Counted from the stretch's first letter, positions 23,428-34,426 are shown. The stretch: 64,000 nucleotides of DNA from Linanthus parryae (GCA_023055425.1 JALGPY010000002.1:46300821-46364820), one strand, 5' to 3'. Notes: generated by a model from the sequence alone, not told the origin. Program-made: numbers and translations.

Positions 23428-24645
23428 ATGAACATTTTTGCTTGGAATTGCCGCGGGGCAGGGAACAAAGAATTCAAGAGAAACTTCAAAGAAATCAAGA
23501 GAAACGAGGATTTTGAGGTGGCTATCCTACTGGAAACTAAAGTAGGGATTGAAAAGCTAGGTAATTTCTTCAGGAACCTGGGCTTTTCAGAGTCGTCTCA
23601 TATGGATCCGGTGGGTCGTTCTGGAGGCATTTGGGTTCTGTGGAACCCCAAATTTGTCACTATCACTCCCCTTGAGCTCACTGTCCAAGCTATACATGTT
23701 ATAGTGAAGAGAGCTAACTATGAGGACTGGATTTTGTCTGCCATTTATGCCAGTCCCACTGAGACAAGAAGAGAAAATTTGTGGCTCGATTTGCAGGACA
23801 AAGCCAACTCCAGAAACCAGTCTTGGATGCTCGTAGGCGATTTCAACGATTTCACTGGTCATTCTGAAAGATGATCTTTCACTCCCAACAACAATCAAAG
23901 GAAGAACCAGAATTTTCAGGACAGGATCAACAACTGCAGATTCATGGACCTGGGGTGTACAGGTCCTAGACTTACTTGGACAAATAACAGAATGGGGCTT
24001 AAAAACACTCAAGAAAGACTTGATAGGGCGCTCTGCAACTCTGAATGGATTACACAGTTTCCTAATGCAACTGTTAAGAACCTGCCTAGGACTTACTCGG
24101 ATCATAATCCCCTGATTGTTTGCACTCAAGGTATCCCTGATCCCTCCTCTGTTAATAAAGTGTTTAGATTCCAAAATGCTTGGCTTGAACATGATTCTCT
24201 TAAGGTCATGATTGCTAACAATTGGAATGCTTCTAACTCGACTATCCCTGAAAAATTAGAGAACCTGGCTAATTGCACTAAGGTGTGGAATAGAAATATT
24301 TTTGGTAATATATTTAGAAAAAAAAGACACCTGTTGGGGAGAATTGAAGGCATTCAAAAGGCTTTATGCTTTAAGTTCTCCCACAGTACGCATATGTTAG
24401 AAAGGAACTTGGTTAAGGATTATAACGATGTGCTCAGACAAGAAGAATTACTTTGGTATCAAAAATCTAGAAGTAATTGGATCCTTAAAGGTGAAAGGAA
24501 TACTCGTTTTTTCCACCTTTCTACCCTTGCTAGAAGAAGAAGAAATGCTATTACCACCCTTAAAAATGATAATGGCATTTGGATTAGTGAAAAAAGAGAT
24601 CTCCAGGAACTAGTTCTTAATTATTTCATGAATCTGTTTTCTGAG
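23428..24645 (+). pseudogene. LINE ORF2 endonuclease (EEP/APE-like)
   Basis: From MNIFAWNCRGAGN (start of the EEP fold) through ILLETKVG (catalytic Glu), SAIYASPTE, MLVGDFND (Asp-Asn) and RTYSDHNPLI (Asp-His catalytic end). A TGA at 23872 interrupts it directly after GDFNDFTGHSER. The frame then continues 23875-24738 into the RT N-terminus (WILKGERNTRFFHLSTLARR), and shifts near 24640. This enzyme nicks the target DNA in the L1 mechanism. Confidence 0.92.
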
Positions 24646-24647
24646 TT

Positions 24648-25080
24648 GTGGATTTATCTTGCTTTACTAATGACTATGTTGATATGTCCTTTTACTACCT
24701 TTCTGATGAGGATAACAATATGCTTAACTTGGATGTGACCAATGAAGAGATCAAAAGAGCCTTTTTTAGTATCAAAGTTTCGAAAGCTCCGGGTTGTGAT
24801 GGTTTTAATGCCGAGTTTTATCATGCTTGTTGGAATATTGATGGTCCTGAAATGTGCTTTTTCATTAAAAACATTTTCTCTACTAATTCAATTCCCCCTA
24901 GTATTAACAAAAATCTCATTACTCTAATTCCAAAAATTGAAAATCCTGAAAAAATTATGCAATTTAGGCCTATTAGCCTTTGCAACGTGGGCTATAAAGA
25001 AGTCACTAAGATTGTGGTTGCTAGATTAAGAGGCCTCCTCGTGAAACTTATTGCTCCCAATCAAGCTAGCTTTGTCCCGG
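24648..25080 (+). pseudogene. LINE RT domain, first half (5' of insertion)
   Basis: KAPGCDGFNAEFYHACW, LITLIPKIENPEK, FRPISLCNVGYKEVTKIV and APNQASFVP are RT blocks 0-2. The reading stops at the exact insertion point of the Athila-type element, after codons for FVPG. The remaining half continues at 39730. Confidence 0.92.
25076..25080. repeat. Target-site duplication CCCGG, left copy
   Basis: CCCGG precedes the 5' LTR here and follows the 3' LTR at 39725-39729. Five bases is the norm for Ty3/gypsy integrase. Taking one copy restores continuity of the LINE RT frame. Confidence 0.95.
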
Positions 25081-26541
25081 TGATAACTCCATATTTGGAG
25101 TTATATTCTTATATGTTTCCTTACCGTTTTGCGTGTATTCCGATGCGTTTTGATGAATTTTGGATCATTTCTTGCTAATATTTGAGCATGTTGAGTCTTT
25201 GCACGTTAATGATGAGTCCGGGCACTTTTTGCGTTAATTTTAGCTATATTTTATCACGTTTGATCTTCCGGTATGTTTCTTGTGTTGTGGTTTCCAGGAA
25301 CCGGGAGCTCGGGACGTGACATTGGAGCAAAAGTGAACTTCAGAAAAGTTGGAGGCTCAAAGGGATGCTCGGGAAGTGAAGACGAAAGGAAAAAGAGCAA
25401 GAAGATGAAGATTGAATGGTGGAAGCCCAGAAGTAATCGTGCGTTTACCTTAAGGTAATCGTACGATTACCTTCAATCAAAAGTAGTCGTACGTTTACTA
25501 TGTGGTAATCGTACGATTACCTTCAATGCAAGTAATCGTACGATTACATCAAGGTAATCGTACGATTACCTCTGCGGCCTGGATCGGATTTTTGGGCTAT
25601 TTTCGCTATTTTGGCATAGTTTTGAGAGTTTTGAGCCACGAAAGACTTAGGAAACATTGGGGAACGGGTTTGGCATCAAAAAAACACATTGGGAGACGTG
25701 CTTGGAGTGCTTGGAGCTAGGTTGGAGAGCTTGGATCATCCGTTTGGCTTCTATTCTTCGTTTCTTCTCTAGTTTTTCATATTGGATCATGATACTTTGT
25801 ATTTTGAACATGATTATGAGTAGCTAAACCCTTATTTTGGGATATCTCGTAGGAGACTAGGGTTTGATCACTACACTTGTGATTTATGGATTTGCTTGCA
25901 TACTTTTGAGCTTAATTGATGATTTCTTCTCTAGTTATGTGTATTTTACGCTTTTGATTTATCTTTTCTATTGGTAGACGTATTAATAGAATTGTGCTAG
26001 GTTATGAACGATAGAGGAATCTACGTTTGTTGCCCGGAAAATTGAAATACACACTAGCCGTATCTAGGGTTGAGGAATCTTGCTAGTTAGCTAAGAACAA
26101 GAGTAGAATTATTATCGTAATGCGTGTTTGAACTTGAGTAAGCTAGAGGAATCAGTTACGATAGTTTAGGCATAGTTATTGGTTGAGACATCTTCAATAT
26201 AAAATTGCTCGTTTAACTAGAACAAGAACTCATCGTGTTAGTAGAACATAAATCCAACGTAGTGTGAAATACCTAGTGATCCGTAGAGATATCCTGAACT
26301 TAATCAACCTTGAGAAACATCAAATCAACTCGTGCTTATTAATCTTGAAATAATTCTTTGAATTATTTGAGACAATTGTTATTTTTAATTATTAGTAGAA
26401 ATAGAACAAAACAACTGCGCTTTGCCCACATAAATAATAAATTTAGTAGTTAGTTTACACGAAGTCCCTTGGGCTCGACAAACCGGACTTTTCCGATTAT
26501 TACTACACCGACAACTGTGCACTTGCAGTTGGAGCGTGTCA
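25081..26541 (+). repeat. 5' LTR of the Athila-type element
   Basis: Begins TGATAACTCCATATTTGG, ends TTGGAGCGTGTCA. Contains a cluster of six GTAATCGTACGATTAC-like palindromes at 25433-25569. Near-identical to 38267-39724. It would contain the element's promoter, but I could not place a TATA box with confidence. Confidence 0.95.
25433..25569. repeat. Palindrome array in 5' LTR
   Basis: Six 16-bp units begin at 25433, 25455, 25483, 25505, 25532 and 25554. Four (25455, 25505, 25532, 25554) are the perfect palindrome GTAATCGTACGATTAC; two are variants. Spacing alternates between about 22 and 27 bp, so the cluster is about 50-bp repeats each holding two palindromes. The same cluster is in the 3' LTR (38618-38754), and related units lie upstream of the third ORF (33372-33616). 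Confidence 0.92.
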
Positions 26542-26547
26542 AGTTTT

Positions 26548-26565
26548 TGGCGCCGTTGCCGGGGA
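26548..26565 (+). promoter_or_regulatory. Primer-binding site, tRNA-Asp
   Basis: TGGCGCCGTTGCCGGGGA, six bases after the 5' LTR, is complementary to the 3' end of plant tRNA-Asp. That primer is typical of the Athila lineage. It primes minus-strand DNA synthesis. Confidence 0.9.
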
Positions 26566-26680
26566 CTTCGGTTGAATTAGCTATTATTTTTCTCTTTAGG
26601 GATTTACCTTTCAGTCTATATCTATTACTCACCTGTTTTGTGTGTGTGATTCGTGTTTTCAGGTCTGATTCATTTGGTGC

Positions 26681-29578
26681 ATGTCACGTTCTAGAGACGA
26701 GCCGTTGCATCCAACACTTGAAGACCCGGAGTCCTTATTGCGAGCACAGAATAGAGACAAGAGGAAAGCAAATTCAGTTCAGATGGACGAGCAAACTAGA
26801 GTTGAGTTTGAGAGGTTCCGCAAAGGCCTCAAAGATGCGGAAGCAGCTAGAGCTGCAGTTGTGGAAGATGCAGCAAATCGAGCAAGGGAAACCGAGCAGC
26901 TTAGGGCTCAAATGGCTGAGATGCAGGCAGTGATTGATCGCATGAACCCCTTAAATCCACAACAACTCCCTGGTGCGGAAATAGTTGATAGAAATAATGG
27001 AGGAGTTAATGGTGGAAACAACGGAGGCAATGGAAACAACGGTGGTAATAATCGGAACAATAACGGCCGTAATGTGGTGGAGCAAGTCAACAATGCTGAG
27101 GAGGATGAGCGTCCTTTGGTGGACTACTTTAGGACTACACCGGAGGGATATCAGCCTACCATTGTCAGGCCGCAGATTAATTCCGCGCATTTCGAGATTC
27201 GCCAACCGTTGATCAATATGGTTAGGGATGAATGCTTATTCACTGGATCCCCGAGTGATGATCCACATCAGCACTTGCTCAATTTCGAGCAGATTACTTC
27301 TACCATGTATGACCAGAGAGTTCCAATCGAGACGATAAAGCTCATGCTTTTCCCCTTCTCTTTATCGGGAAAGGCAAAGACATGGCTTATGGAACTTCCA
27401 GCAGGCAGCATAGTTACATGGGCAGATTGTAGCAGAGAGTTTCTCAGGAAGTATCTTCCACAATCCAAGGTTGCTCAACGGATGGCTGACATAACCAAAT
27501 TTACACAGCCGGAAGATGATTCTCTGGGTGACACGTGGCGAAAGTTCAACCAGCTCCTTCGCAGATGCCCTACTCACGGAGAGCCATGGTATAAACTTCT
27601 TCACTACTTTTATAATGCTTTGGACAGGGAGACTGCTAGTGAACTAGACATGATGGCTCAAGGCAATTTTATGGGGATGGGACTACAGAGATGTCGTGAT
27701 TTGCTAGATAATGTAGCAAAACGTGAATCCACGAGGTCTGAGACTCGTAGAAGCGCGAAATCAGATGGGGCATTGGTTAGTCAGATAGAGTCTATGGTGG
27801 AACAGAAATTTGAACATCAGATGGCAGTGATGACATCGGCTTTCAGTAATTTGAATCCATCGGCACAGGTGAAGTTAGTGGGAGAGATGGTAGCAGATGC
27901 AAATCAGGGATATGGGGATGGCATTGAAGACGTGAACTACATGGGTCAACAAAGACAGCAGCAATGGCCAAACACCTATCATCCCAACAATCACAATCAC
28001 CCCAACTTCAGCTATGCCAATCCGAATAGTGGTTTATATGCGCCAGGTCATAGGCCAAATGTTCCTTACCAAGCTCAGAGACAGGTTCCACAACAACAGG
28101 CTCCACCTCCAATCTCAGAAGAACAGGATACAAACGCGATGTTGAGGAAACTGTTAGCTAGCAATGATAAAATTGAGAGCAAGATTGTCGCAATAGAAGC
28201 TTCGCTAAAGAGCCATGAAACACAAATTGGCCAAATAGCTAATCAAAATCCTCGACTCCCACCAGGTATACTTCCGTCCAACACTATTACGCCAACTGAG
28301 CAATTGAAGGCTATTACTACTCGCAGTGGGACCACTACCCAGGATCCCCCATATCCTACCCATGCGCGAGCTGAGGCGACTAAGGCCACTGAAAAAGCCT
28401 TGGATGAAGAGATTCCCGTGCCTACCGTGATTCCCCAATCAAAGGACACGGTGAGGAAGTCGGATGAGAAACAGAAGCCAAGGGAGGAATACAGTGTGCG
28501 AGTGCCATACCCGCAGAGATTAAAGAGTCAAGAGGATGCCAAGCATTTCAAGAAGTTTGTGGATATCTTCAAGAAACTGCACATTAATATACCTTTTGCG
28601 GAGGCCATTTCACAAATGCCTAAATATGCCAAATTTCTCAAGGACCTCCTTTCTAATAGGAGGCGCATGGATGACTTTGAAACCGTGACTTTGAATGAGG
28701 AGTGTAGCGCGGTTGTACAAAAGGCGCTACCAAAGAAGATGAAAGATCCGGGCGGTTTCATCATTCCTGTTACATTGGGAGATGCGTTTCATGGGAGGGC
28801 ATTATGTGATCTCGGTGCAAGTATTAATTTGATGCCCACATCGGTTTTTGAGAAACTTGGTGTGGGAGATCCTAAGCCTACCAGGATGTGCTTGCAGATG
28901 GCTGATCGCACTATAAAACGCCCCAGGGGTGTTTTAGAGGATGTATTAGTGAGAGTTGAAGGACTCATCTTCCCAGCGGATTTTGTGATCTTAGACATGG
29001 AGGCCGACAATGATGTTCCTCTTATTTTGGGCCGCCCATTCCTGGCCACTGGGAGAACTATCATTGATGTGGCCAATGGAGAGCTGACTATGCAGATCAA
29101 CGATGAGAAGGTGGCCTTCAATGTATTTGAGGCTATGAAGTTTCCCGCATACGCGGTGAGCGAGCAGTGCTTTGGGGTGGAGGCATACACGCCGGACGAA
29201 GAGTATGATATTTTATTGGAGCAGCTATATGTGGAGCTTGTTCTACTTGATTCCAGCGAGAAAGAGCAAGCATTAGATGTTCATTGGCGTCAGCCCCTAC
29301 CCCTCTTTAATGAGGGAAGCTGGAAGATTCTTACTCCTTCTCTTATTACTGCTCCTGTTTTAGAATTAAAGCCTTTACTTGTTCATTTGAAATATCTGTA
29401 CTTGGGATCTAATGAGTCTTTACCTGTGAATTGTGTCTGCATGTTTGGACAGGGAACAGGAGGAGCAGCTTCTCAAGGTACTACAGGAGAGAAAGGCAGC
29501 TATGGGATGGACCATAGCAGATATCAAGGGGATCAGCCCCACAGTTTGCCAGCACAAGATTCAGCTCATGGAAGATAA
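26681..29578 (+). CDS. gag-pro: Gag and aspartic protease polyprotein (Athila type)
   Basis: 965 residues from ATG 26681. A charged coiled-coil N-terminus (about 40-90) is followed by an Asn/Gly-rich linker (about 105-135) and the retrotransposon gag capsid domain (about 190-300, LMLFPFSLSGKAKTWL, WRKFNQLLRRCPTHG). There is a Gln/Asn/Pro-rich stretch in place of an obvious CCHC knuckle (about 420-480), then a second coiled coil. The protease has CDLGAS (about 709-714) with the active Asp and flap-side ILGRPFL (about 785). The frame leaves the pol frame near 29430, where an extra A appears to have been gained, so the last ~50 residues are out of register. Gag packages the RNA; the protease matures the particle. 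Confidence 0.93.
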   Translation: MSRSRDEPLHPTLEDPESLLRAQNRDKRKANSVQMDEQTRVEFERFRKGLKDAEAARAAVVEDAANRARETEQLRAQMAEMQAVIDRMNPLNPQQLPGAEIVDRNNGGVNGGNNGGNGNNGGNNRNNNGRNVVEQVNNAEEDERPLVDYFRTTPEGYQPTIVRPQINSAHFEIRQPLINMVRDECLFTGSPSDDPHQHLLNFEQITSTMYDQRVPIETIKLMLFPFSLSGKAKTWLMELPAGSIVTWADCSREFLRKYLPQSKVAQRMADITKFTQPEDDSLGDTWRKFNQLLRRCPTHGEPWYKLLHYFYNALDRETASELDMMAQGNFMGMGLQRCRDLLDNVAKRESTRSETRRSAKSDGALVSQIESMVEQKFEHQMAVMTSAFSNLNPSAQVKLVGEMVADANQGYGDGIEDVNYMGQQRQQQWPNTYHPNNHNHPNFSYANPNSGLYAPGHRPNVPYQAQRQVPQQQAPPPISEEQDTNAMLRKLLASNDKIESKIVAIEASLKSHETQIGQIANQNPRLPPGILPSNTITPTEQLKAITTRSGTTTQDPPYPTHARAEATKATEKALDEEIPVPTVIPQSKDTVRKSDEKQKPREEYSVRVPYPQRLKSQEDAKHFKKFVDIFKKLHINIPFAEAISQMPKYAKFLKDLLSNRRRMDDFETVTLNEECSAVVQKALPKKMKDPGGFIIPVTLGDAFHGRALCDLGASINLMPTSVFEKLGVGDPKPTRMCLQMADRTIKRPRGVLEDVLVRVEGLIFPADFVILDMEADNDVPLILGRPFLATGRTIIDVANGELTMQINDEKVAFNVFEAMKFPAYAVSEQCFGVEAYTPDEEYDILLEQLYVELVLLDSSEKEQALDVHWRQPLPLFNEGSWKILTPSLITAPVLELKPLLVHLKYLYLGSNESLPVNCVCMFGQGTGGAASQGTTGEKGSYGMDHSRYQGDQPHSLPAQDSAHGR

Positions 29579-31145
29579 GAAGCCGGTAGTTCAGTTTCAG
29601 CGCCGCCTCAATCCTCACATGCAGGAGGTGGTGAAGAAAGAGGTGCTTAAATGGTTGGAGGCGGGCATCATTTATCCGATTTCCGACAGCACATGGACTA
29701 GCCCGGTGCAATGTGTCCCTAAGAAGGGAGGCATAATTGTGGTGGAAGGGGAAAAAGGTGATCAAATTGCCACTCGTACTGTTACTGGGTGGAGAGTTTG
29801 CATGGATTACCGCAAGCTCAATGATGCCACTCTGAAGGATCATTTTCCCCTTCCATTCGTTGATCAGATGCTTGATAGGCTGGCACATCATTCTCATTAT
29901 TGCTTTTTGGATGGGTACTCCGGGTACAACCAAATAGCAATTGAGCCAGCTGACCAGGAGAAGACGACATTCACTTGTCCTTATGGGACTTTTGCTTTTA
30001 GACGCATGCCTTTTGGGTTATGCAACGCACCTGCTACGTTTCAGAGGTGTATGATGTCGATCTTCTCTGACATGATGGAGCAGAATTTTGAGGTATTCAT
30101 GGATGACTTCTCGCTCTGTGGTGATGGATTCAAAGACTGCCTGCAACAGTTGGCCCGGGTTCTGGATAGATGCATTGACACCAACCTAGTGCTCAACTGG
30201 GAGAAGTGTCACTTCATGGTTACTGAGGGTATTGTTTTGGGCCACAAGATCTCCAGCAAAGGATTAGAGGTGGATAGAGCCAAGATTGAGGTTATTGAGA
30301 AGCTTCCTTACCCTACCTCTGTCAAAGGGGTAAGGAGTTTCTTGGGACATGCAGGTTTCTATCGGCGCTTCATTAAAGACTTCTCGAAGATCACGAAGCC
30401 TTTGTGTGGATTGCTTGAGAAGGATGCAGTATTTGATTTTAATGCGGAGTGCAAGTCAGCTTTTGATTTGCTGAAGGAAAAGCTGATTAGCGCGCCTATC
30501 ATCACCACACCAGACTGGACCCTACCATTTGAGCTCATGTGTGATGCTAGTGACTATGCGGTGGGAGCAGTTCTGGGCCAGCGGAAAGATAAGGTAGCTC
30601 ACGTCATTTATTATGCCAGTCGTACTCTTAATGATGCACAGGTTAATTATGCTACCACGGAGAAAGAGATGTTGGCTATCATATTTGCATTGGACAAGTT
30701 TCGTCCATATCTTGTGGGTTCTCAGGTGACGATTTTCGCGGACCATTCAGCCCTCAAGTACCTTCTCACCAAGAAGGACGCCAAGCCAAGATTGATCCGG
30801 TGGGTGTTATTGATGCAAGAGTTCGATGTGGTGATCAAAGATAAAAAGGGGGTAGAGAATGTGGTTGCAGACCATTTGTCAAGACTGGAGAACGATAAGC
30901 AGGAGGATTTGCCGATTCGAGAGGATTTTCCAGATGAGCAGCTTATGGTTGTGGTTGCAGCTGTGCCTTGGTTTGCTGACTTGGCAAATTTCAAGGCACT
31001 CAACATTGTGCCCAAGGACCTGAATTACCACCAGAGGAAGAAATTCTTTGCAGACGCGCGACATTATTTCTGGGATGATCCTTATCTGTTCAAGTTGGGG
31101 CGGACAACGTATTGCGGAGATGTGTTGCGGAACCGGACACGTTAG
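29433..31145 (+). pseudogene. pol: Pol: reverse transcriptase and RNase H
   Basis: Open from 29433 (no ATG, +1 relative to gag). RT: VCMDYRKLNDATLK (about 120), DGYSGYNQI (Asp), FGLCNAPATFQRC and the catalytic FMDD box (about 221). RNase H: ELMCDASDYAVGAVLG (about 367), EKEMLAI, FADHSALKYL, and the end GVENVVADHLSRL (about 475), a hallmark of Athila/Tat elements. After LFKLG (about 31096) a missing base in a G run diverts the frame to a stop at 31145, while integrase goes on in another frame. Catalytic residues are intact; the polyprotein is not continuous with gag or integrase. Confidence 0.93.
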
Positions 31146-32254
31146 AGATTCTTAGACACTGCCACAAGTTAAATTGTGGGGGACATTTCGGCAAATCACG
31201 CGCAGTTGCGAAGGTACTTCAGAGTGGTTTCTTTTGCCCGACTTTGCATAAAGACGCCCATCTATTTGTGCAGCAGTGTGACCGGTGCCAAAGAACAGGT
31301 AATATCTCTAACCGAAATGAAATGCCTCAAAATTTCGTGTTAGAAGTAGAACCGTTTGACGTGTGGGGAATTGACTTTATGGGGCCATTCCCATCTTCTC
31401 TTGGTAATCTGTATATTTTGTTGGCGGTTGACTATGTTACCAAATGGGTGGAGGCTCTGGCGTGTCCAAAGAATGATAGTGCTACAGTTGAGAGATTCTT
31501 ACGCAAGAATATATTCACAAGGTTTGGAACGCCTAGAGCCATTATTAGCGATGAGGGATCACACTTTGTGAACAAGGTTTTTGCCAATACCTTGAGCAAG
31601 TATGGGGTAAAGACACACAAGATCTCATTGGCCTATCATCCACAATCCAATGGTCAAGCTGAAGTGTCTAACCGAGAGATAAAGGGGATTCTAGAGAAAA
31701 CTGTCAATCCAGAACGCAAAGACTGGGCTCTACACTTGGATGATAGTTTATGGGCATACCGTACTGCATACAAGACTCCCTTGGGCATGTCTCCATATCA
31801 GCTCGTTTTCGGGAAATCGTGCCATCTGCCGGTGGAACTTGAGCACAAAGCGTTTTGGGCGCTAAAGAAATTAAATTTGGATGCTAAGCTCTCTGGTGAG
31901 CAAAGGAAGCAGGCTTTGCTTGAGTTAGAAGAACACAGGTTGATGGCATATCAGAGTGCCAAGATCTACAAAGAGAGAACCAAGCAATGGCATGACAAGC
32001 ATATCATTCCACGAGATTTCAGAGTGGGCCAGAAGGTACTGATATTCAACGCCCGACTGAAATTGTTTCCGGGCAAGCTGAAGTCAAGGTGGAGTGGTCC
32101 ATTTACAATTACAGAGGTTTACCCATGGGGATCGCTCGAGGTAGAAGCTGAGAATGGGAACAGGTTCAAGGTAAATGGACAGCGAGCAAAACCGTACGTG
32201 GACGGGAATTTCATTGGGGTTATCGAGAGCCTCAAACCAATTCCCGATATCTGA
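31112..32254 (+). pseudogene. int: Pol: integrase
   Basis: The HHCC zinc module ([18 protein letters not shown] ... CDRCQRTG, about 15-70) is followed by the catalytic core: Asp in WGIDFMGPF (about 86), Asp in [10 protein letters not shown] (about 145) and Glu in [11 protein letters not shown] (about 183). The C-terminal part has SRWSGPFTI, the GPY/F module seen in Ty3/gypsy integrases. It ends at 32254 with TGA. The domain is complete but lies in a different frame from RT because of the indel near 31100; its apparent start at 31112 is not a real initiation site. Confidence 0.93.
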
Positions 32255-33640
32255 GCTCATTTGAGGTAACTGGGTCGGGCCGTCGACCTTAAATTACAAA
32301 GCGCTTGTTGGGAGGCAACCCAACCTATTTCCTGCATAGCGTAGATTTCAATACTGTTTTGTTATTTTCTTTTGTTCTAATTATTTGAGAGGTGCGAGAG
32401 AGTGGATTTAATATTTCCAATGAGTATGTGCAGGAATTCTATGTGGAAGGCCTATTCCGGGTCCCCCTTATTGATGCGCGTGTGAAGAATTGCACGAAAA
32501 ACGAGAAAGAGCAGGCCAAAACGCGTATCAGGACCCGGAATGAAGAAATATAGGATTGAAGCCATTCCTACACATATTCAACACATGCACCTGGGGAAGA
32601 TCGAGTTCCCGGACTCCCCTTCTTGATATACGCAAAGAAGACGTAAAGAAATTGAGAAAGCTGGCACAATGGCACGGATTACGAGGTAAATTTTTGAAGA
32701 CAGGACTGTGAGCTGATTTGAACAATGCCATAGTGTGGGGGAGGTCGAGAGCTTTCTGTGGATAGGTGGATCGCGTATATCGGAGTCCGGACGAAGAAGT
32801 TATGCCAAAAAGAATGTTGAGCAAGTGAAAAGGCGCCAAAAAGCATCCGGAATTGCCAAACGGGTCTTTGGAATGATCAAATTGAAGAATAAAGGGTTCC
32901 CCGGACATTGGGAATCTTTGGTTACGTAAATGGAGTCTCGAGGTCGAGGAGATCCATGACAAAGCAAAGAAACGAGCGACAAAGACGAAAAAGGATGCTA
33001 AAAGGCGTCCAAAAGCATCCGGAAATGCTAAACGAGCCTTTGGAAGCGCGAAATTGAAGAATGAAAGTTTCCCCGGACTTTGGGAATTTTTCTACACGAG
33101 AAGAGATCCCGCACTCCCCATCTTGATGAAGGTGATTGCAAAATTTTGAAGAAAGCGACGAACTTGGTACATTTTGGGTATTTTTCGCGTAATTAGGCGA
33201 TAATTGAGGAAAGTCGGGGAAAACGATCCGGAAACGGGACGTGATTTATGTTAGCAAGACTTACGTCGAAAAAGGGATCCAAAGGTGCAAAAATCACACT
33301 CATCGGAGGTCGGGATCAAAACACGAGGTAAAGGTTATATTTGGCTAATAAAAATTTTCCCCTGCACAAAAGTAATCGTACGATTACCTACGTTTACTTT
33401 TGCCTTAGAAAAATTTTGGGGTGAATTGGTGGAAGCAGATTGTTTAACTAGGTCGCACGACCTACCCACTAGGTCGTACGAGGTAGTAATCGCACGACTA
33501 CTTTCAAGTAATCGCACAATTACTTAAAAGTAATCGCACGATTACTTTCAAGTAATCGTACGCTTACTAAAATTAATCGTACGCTTACTAAAAGTAATCG
33601 TACAATTACTTTCAATCGGGCAGTCAATTGGGTTAAAACA
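32255..33640 (+). repeat. Post-integrase noncoding spacer with diverged direct repeats
   Basis: No ORF of note. About 85 bp at 32830-32916 recurs, diverged, at 33003-33089 (shared AAGCATCCGGAA, TTCCCCGGAC), an offset of about 173 bp. A shorter motif (ACTCCCC.TCTTGAT) occurs near 32612 and 33113. From 33372 to 33616 a second cluster of GTAATCG[TC]ACGATTAC-type palindromes appears, plus AGGTCGTACG-type variants. Confidence 0.7.
33372..33616. repeat. Palindrome array, internal
   Basis: One perfect GTAATCGTACGATTAC (33372-33387), then seven or more variants such as GTAATCGCACGATTAC and GTAATCGTACGCTTAC between 33451 and 33616, spaced about 22-28 bp. Same motif as in both LTRs, more diverged here. 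Confidence 0.85.
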
Positions 33641-34426
33641 TAAAAAAAAAAAATCTTTCTTTCTCTCCATTATCTTCACTCCCGTCGTTCTCTCCTCCCT
33701 CTTCTGCCCTTTGCAAACACCACCACGACCACCATCTTCCACGACCACCATCACAGAGCCACCACCGCCGCTTCACCCTACAACCGCCGCCGCCATCTCT
33801 CCACCGTAGACACGAGCTCTCTCTCTCTCCACCGCAGAAACACCGCACCCACGGCCGCCACCACCTACGCCCTTCTCCATCTCTTCGCCTCACTGTCATC
33901 ATCTCTGCACATCACCGGAGGGAAAGAGAGAGCGTTACTGGGGTCGAATCTCTTCAATTGGAGCTGTTTGGTTGAAGATTTGGAGGATTGAAGAATCTAG
34001 GGTTCTTCGAACAAATCTGAAATTGGGCGAGATTGAGGTCGAATTCGAAGAAGCTGCTTTAGGGTTGTGACGGGGACACCGCAAGGAGCAAGAGGCACAA
34101 ATAAATTACAAAATTTGGGAGAAAAATTTCGGCGAACCGAAAACAGCCCGGGTTGTCGAAATTCTGCAATTTCGTGCCCGTAAGACTTGCTCCGGGCACG
34201 TAAGTACGTCCTAATCTCTCTCGCAATTTCAATACTCGAGTCTAGGCACGATTGAGTAAAAGCCCGGTTTAATTTTCGTTGCGCTTAGTAGCGTGCTTGG
34301 GGGCGATTGCTTAGAGTCCTAGGATTGCGTGCCTACGTGCTTAACTGCTTCATATCTGTACACATCTTGTCACTGTGCATTTGCTTTTGTCACGTTAATT
34401 GCTTTATTTCGCTATACTTGGTTAAA
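33640..34426 (+). promoter_or_regulatory. CT-rich leader upstream of third ORF
   Basis: CT- and CCACC-rich sequence (33650-33900) resembles a plant 5' UTR. It is followed by GC-moderate sequence with 'GAATCTAGGGTTCTTCG' typical of plant leaders, a consensus splice donor CACGTAAGTACG near 34198, and a T-rich tract before the ATG at 34427. This could be an internal promoter with a leader intron, or a captured host 5' UTR. Inference only. Confidence 0.35.

Noticed and set aside
25433..25569. CRISPR array
   Set aside because: Spaced short palindromes resemble one superficially, but spacers are near-identical, the sequence is inside a plant LTR and no cas genes exist.
33633..33902. Minus-strand Arg/Gly/Trp-rich frame
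   Set aside because: Complement of the CT/CCACC-rich leader in the Athila-type element; composition artefact.
34307..34426. Hydrophobic N-terminal extension of ORF3 as a signal peptide
   Set aside because: The upstream start is TTG, not ATG; the first ATG is 34427, so the stretch is probably untranslated leader.
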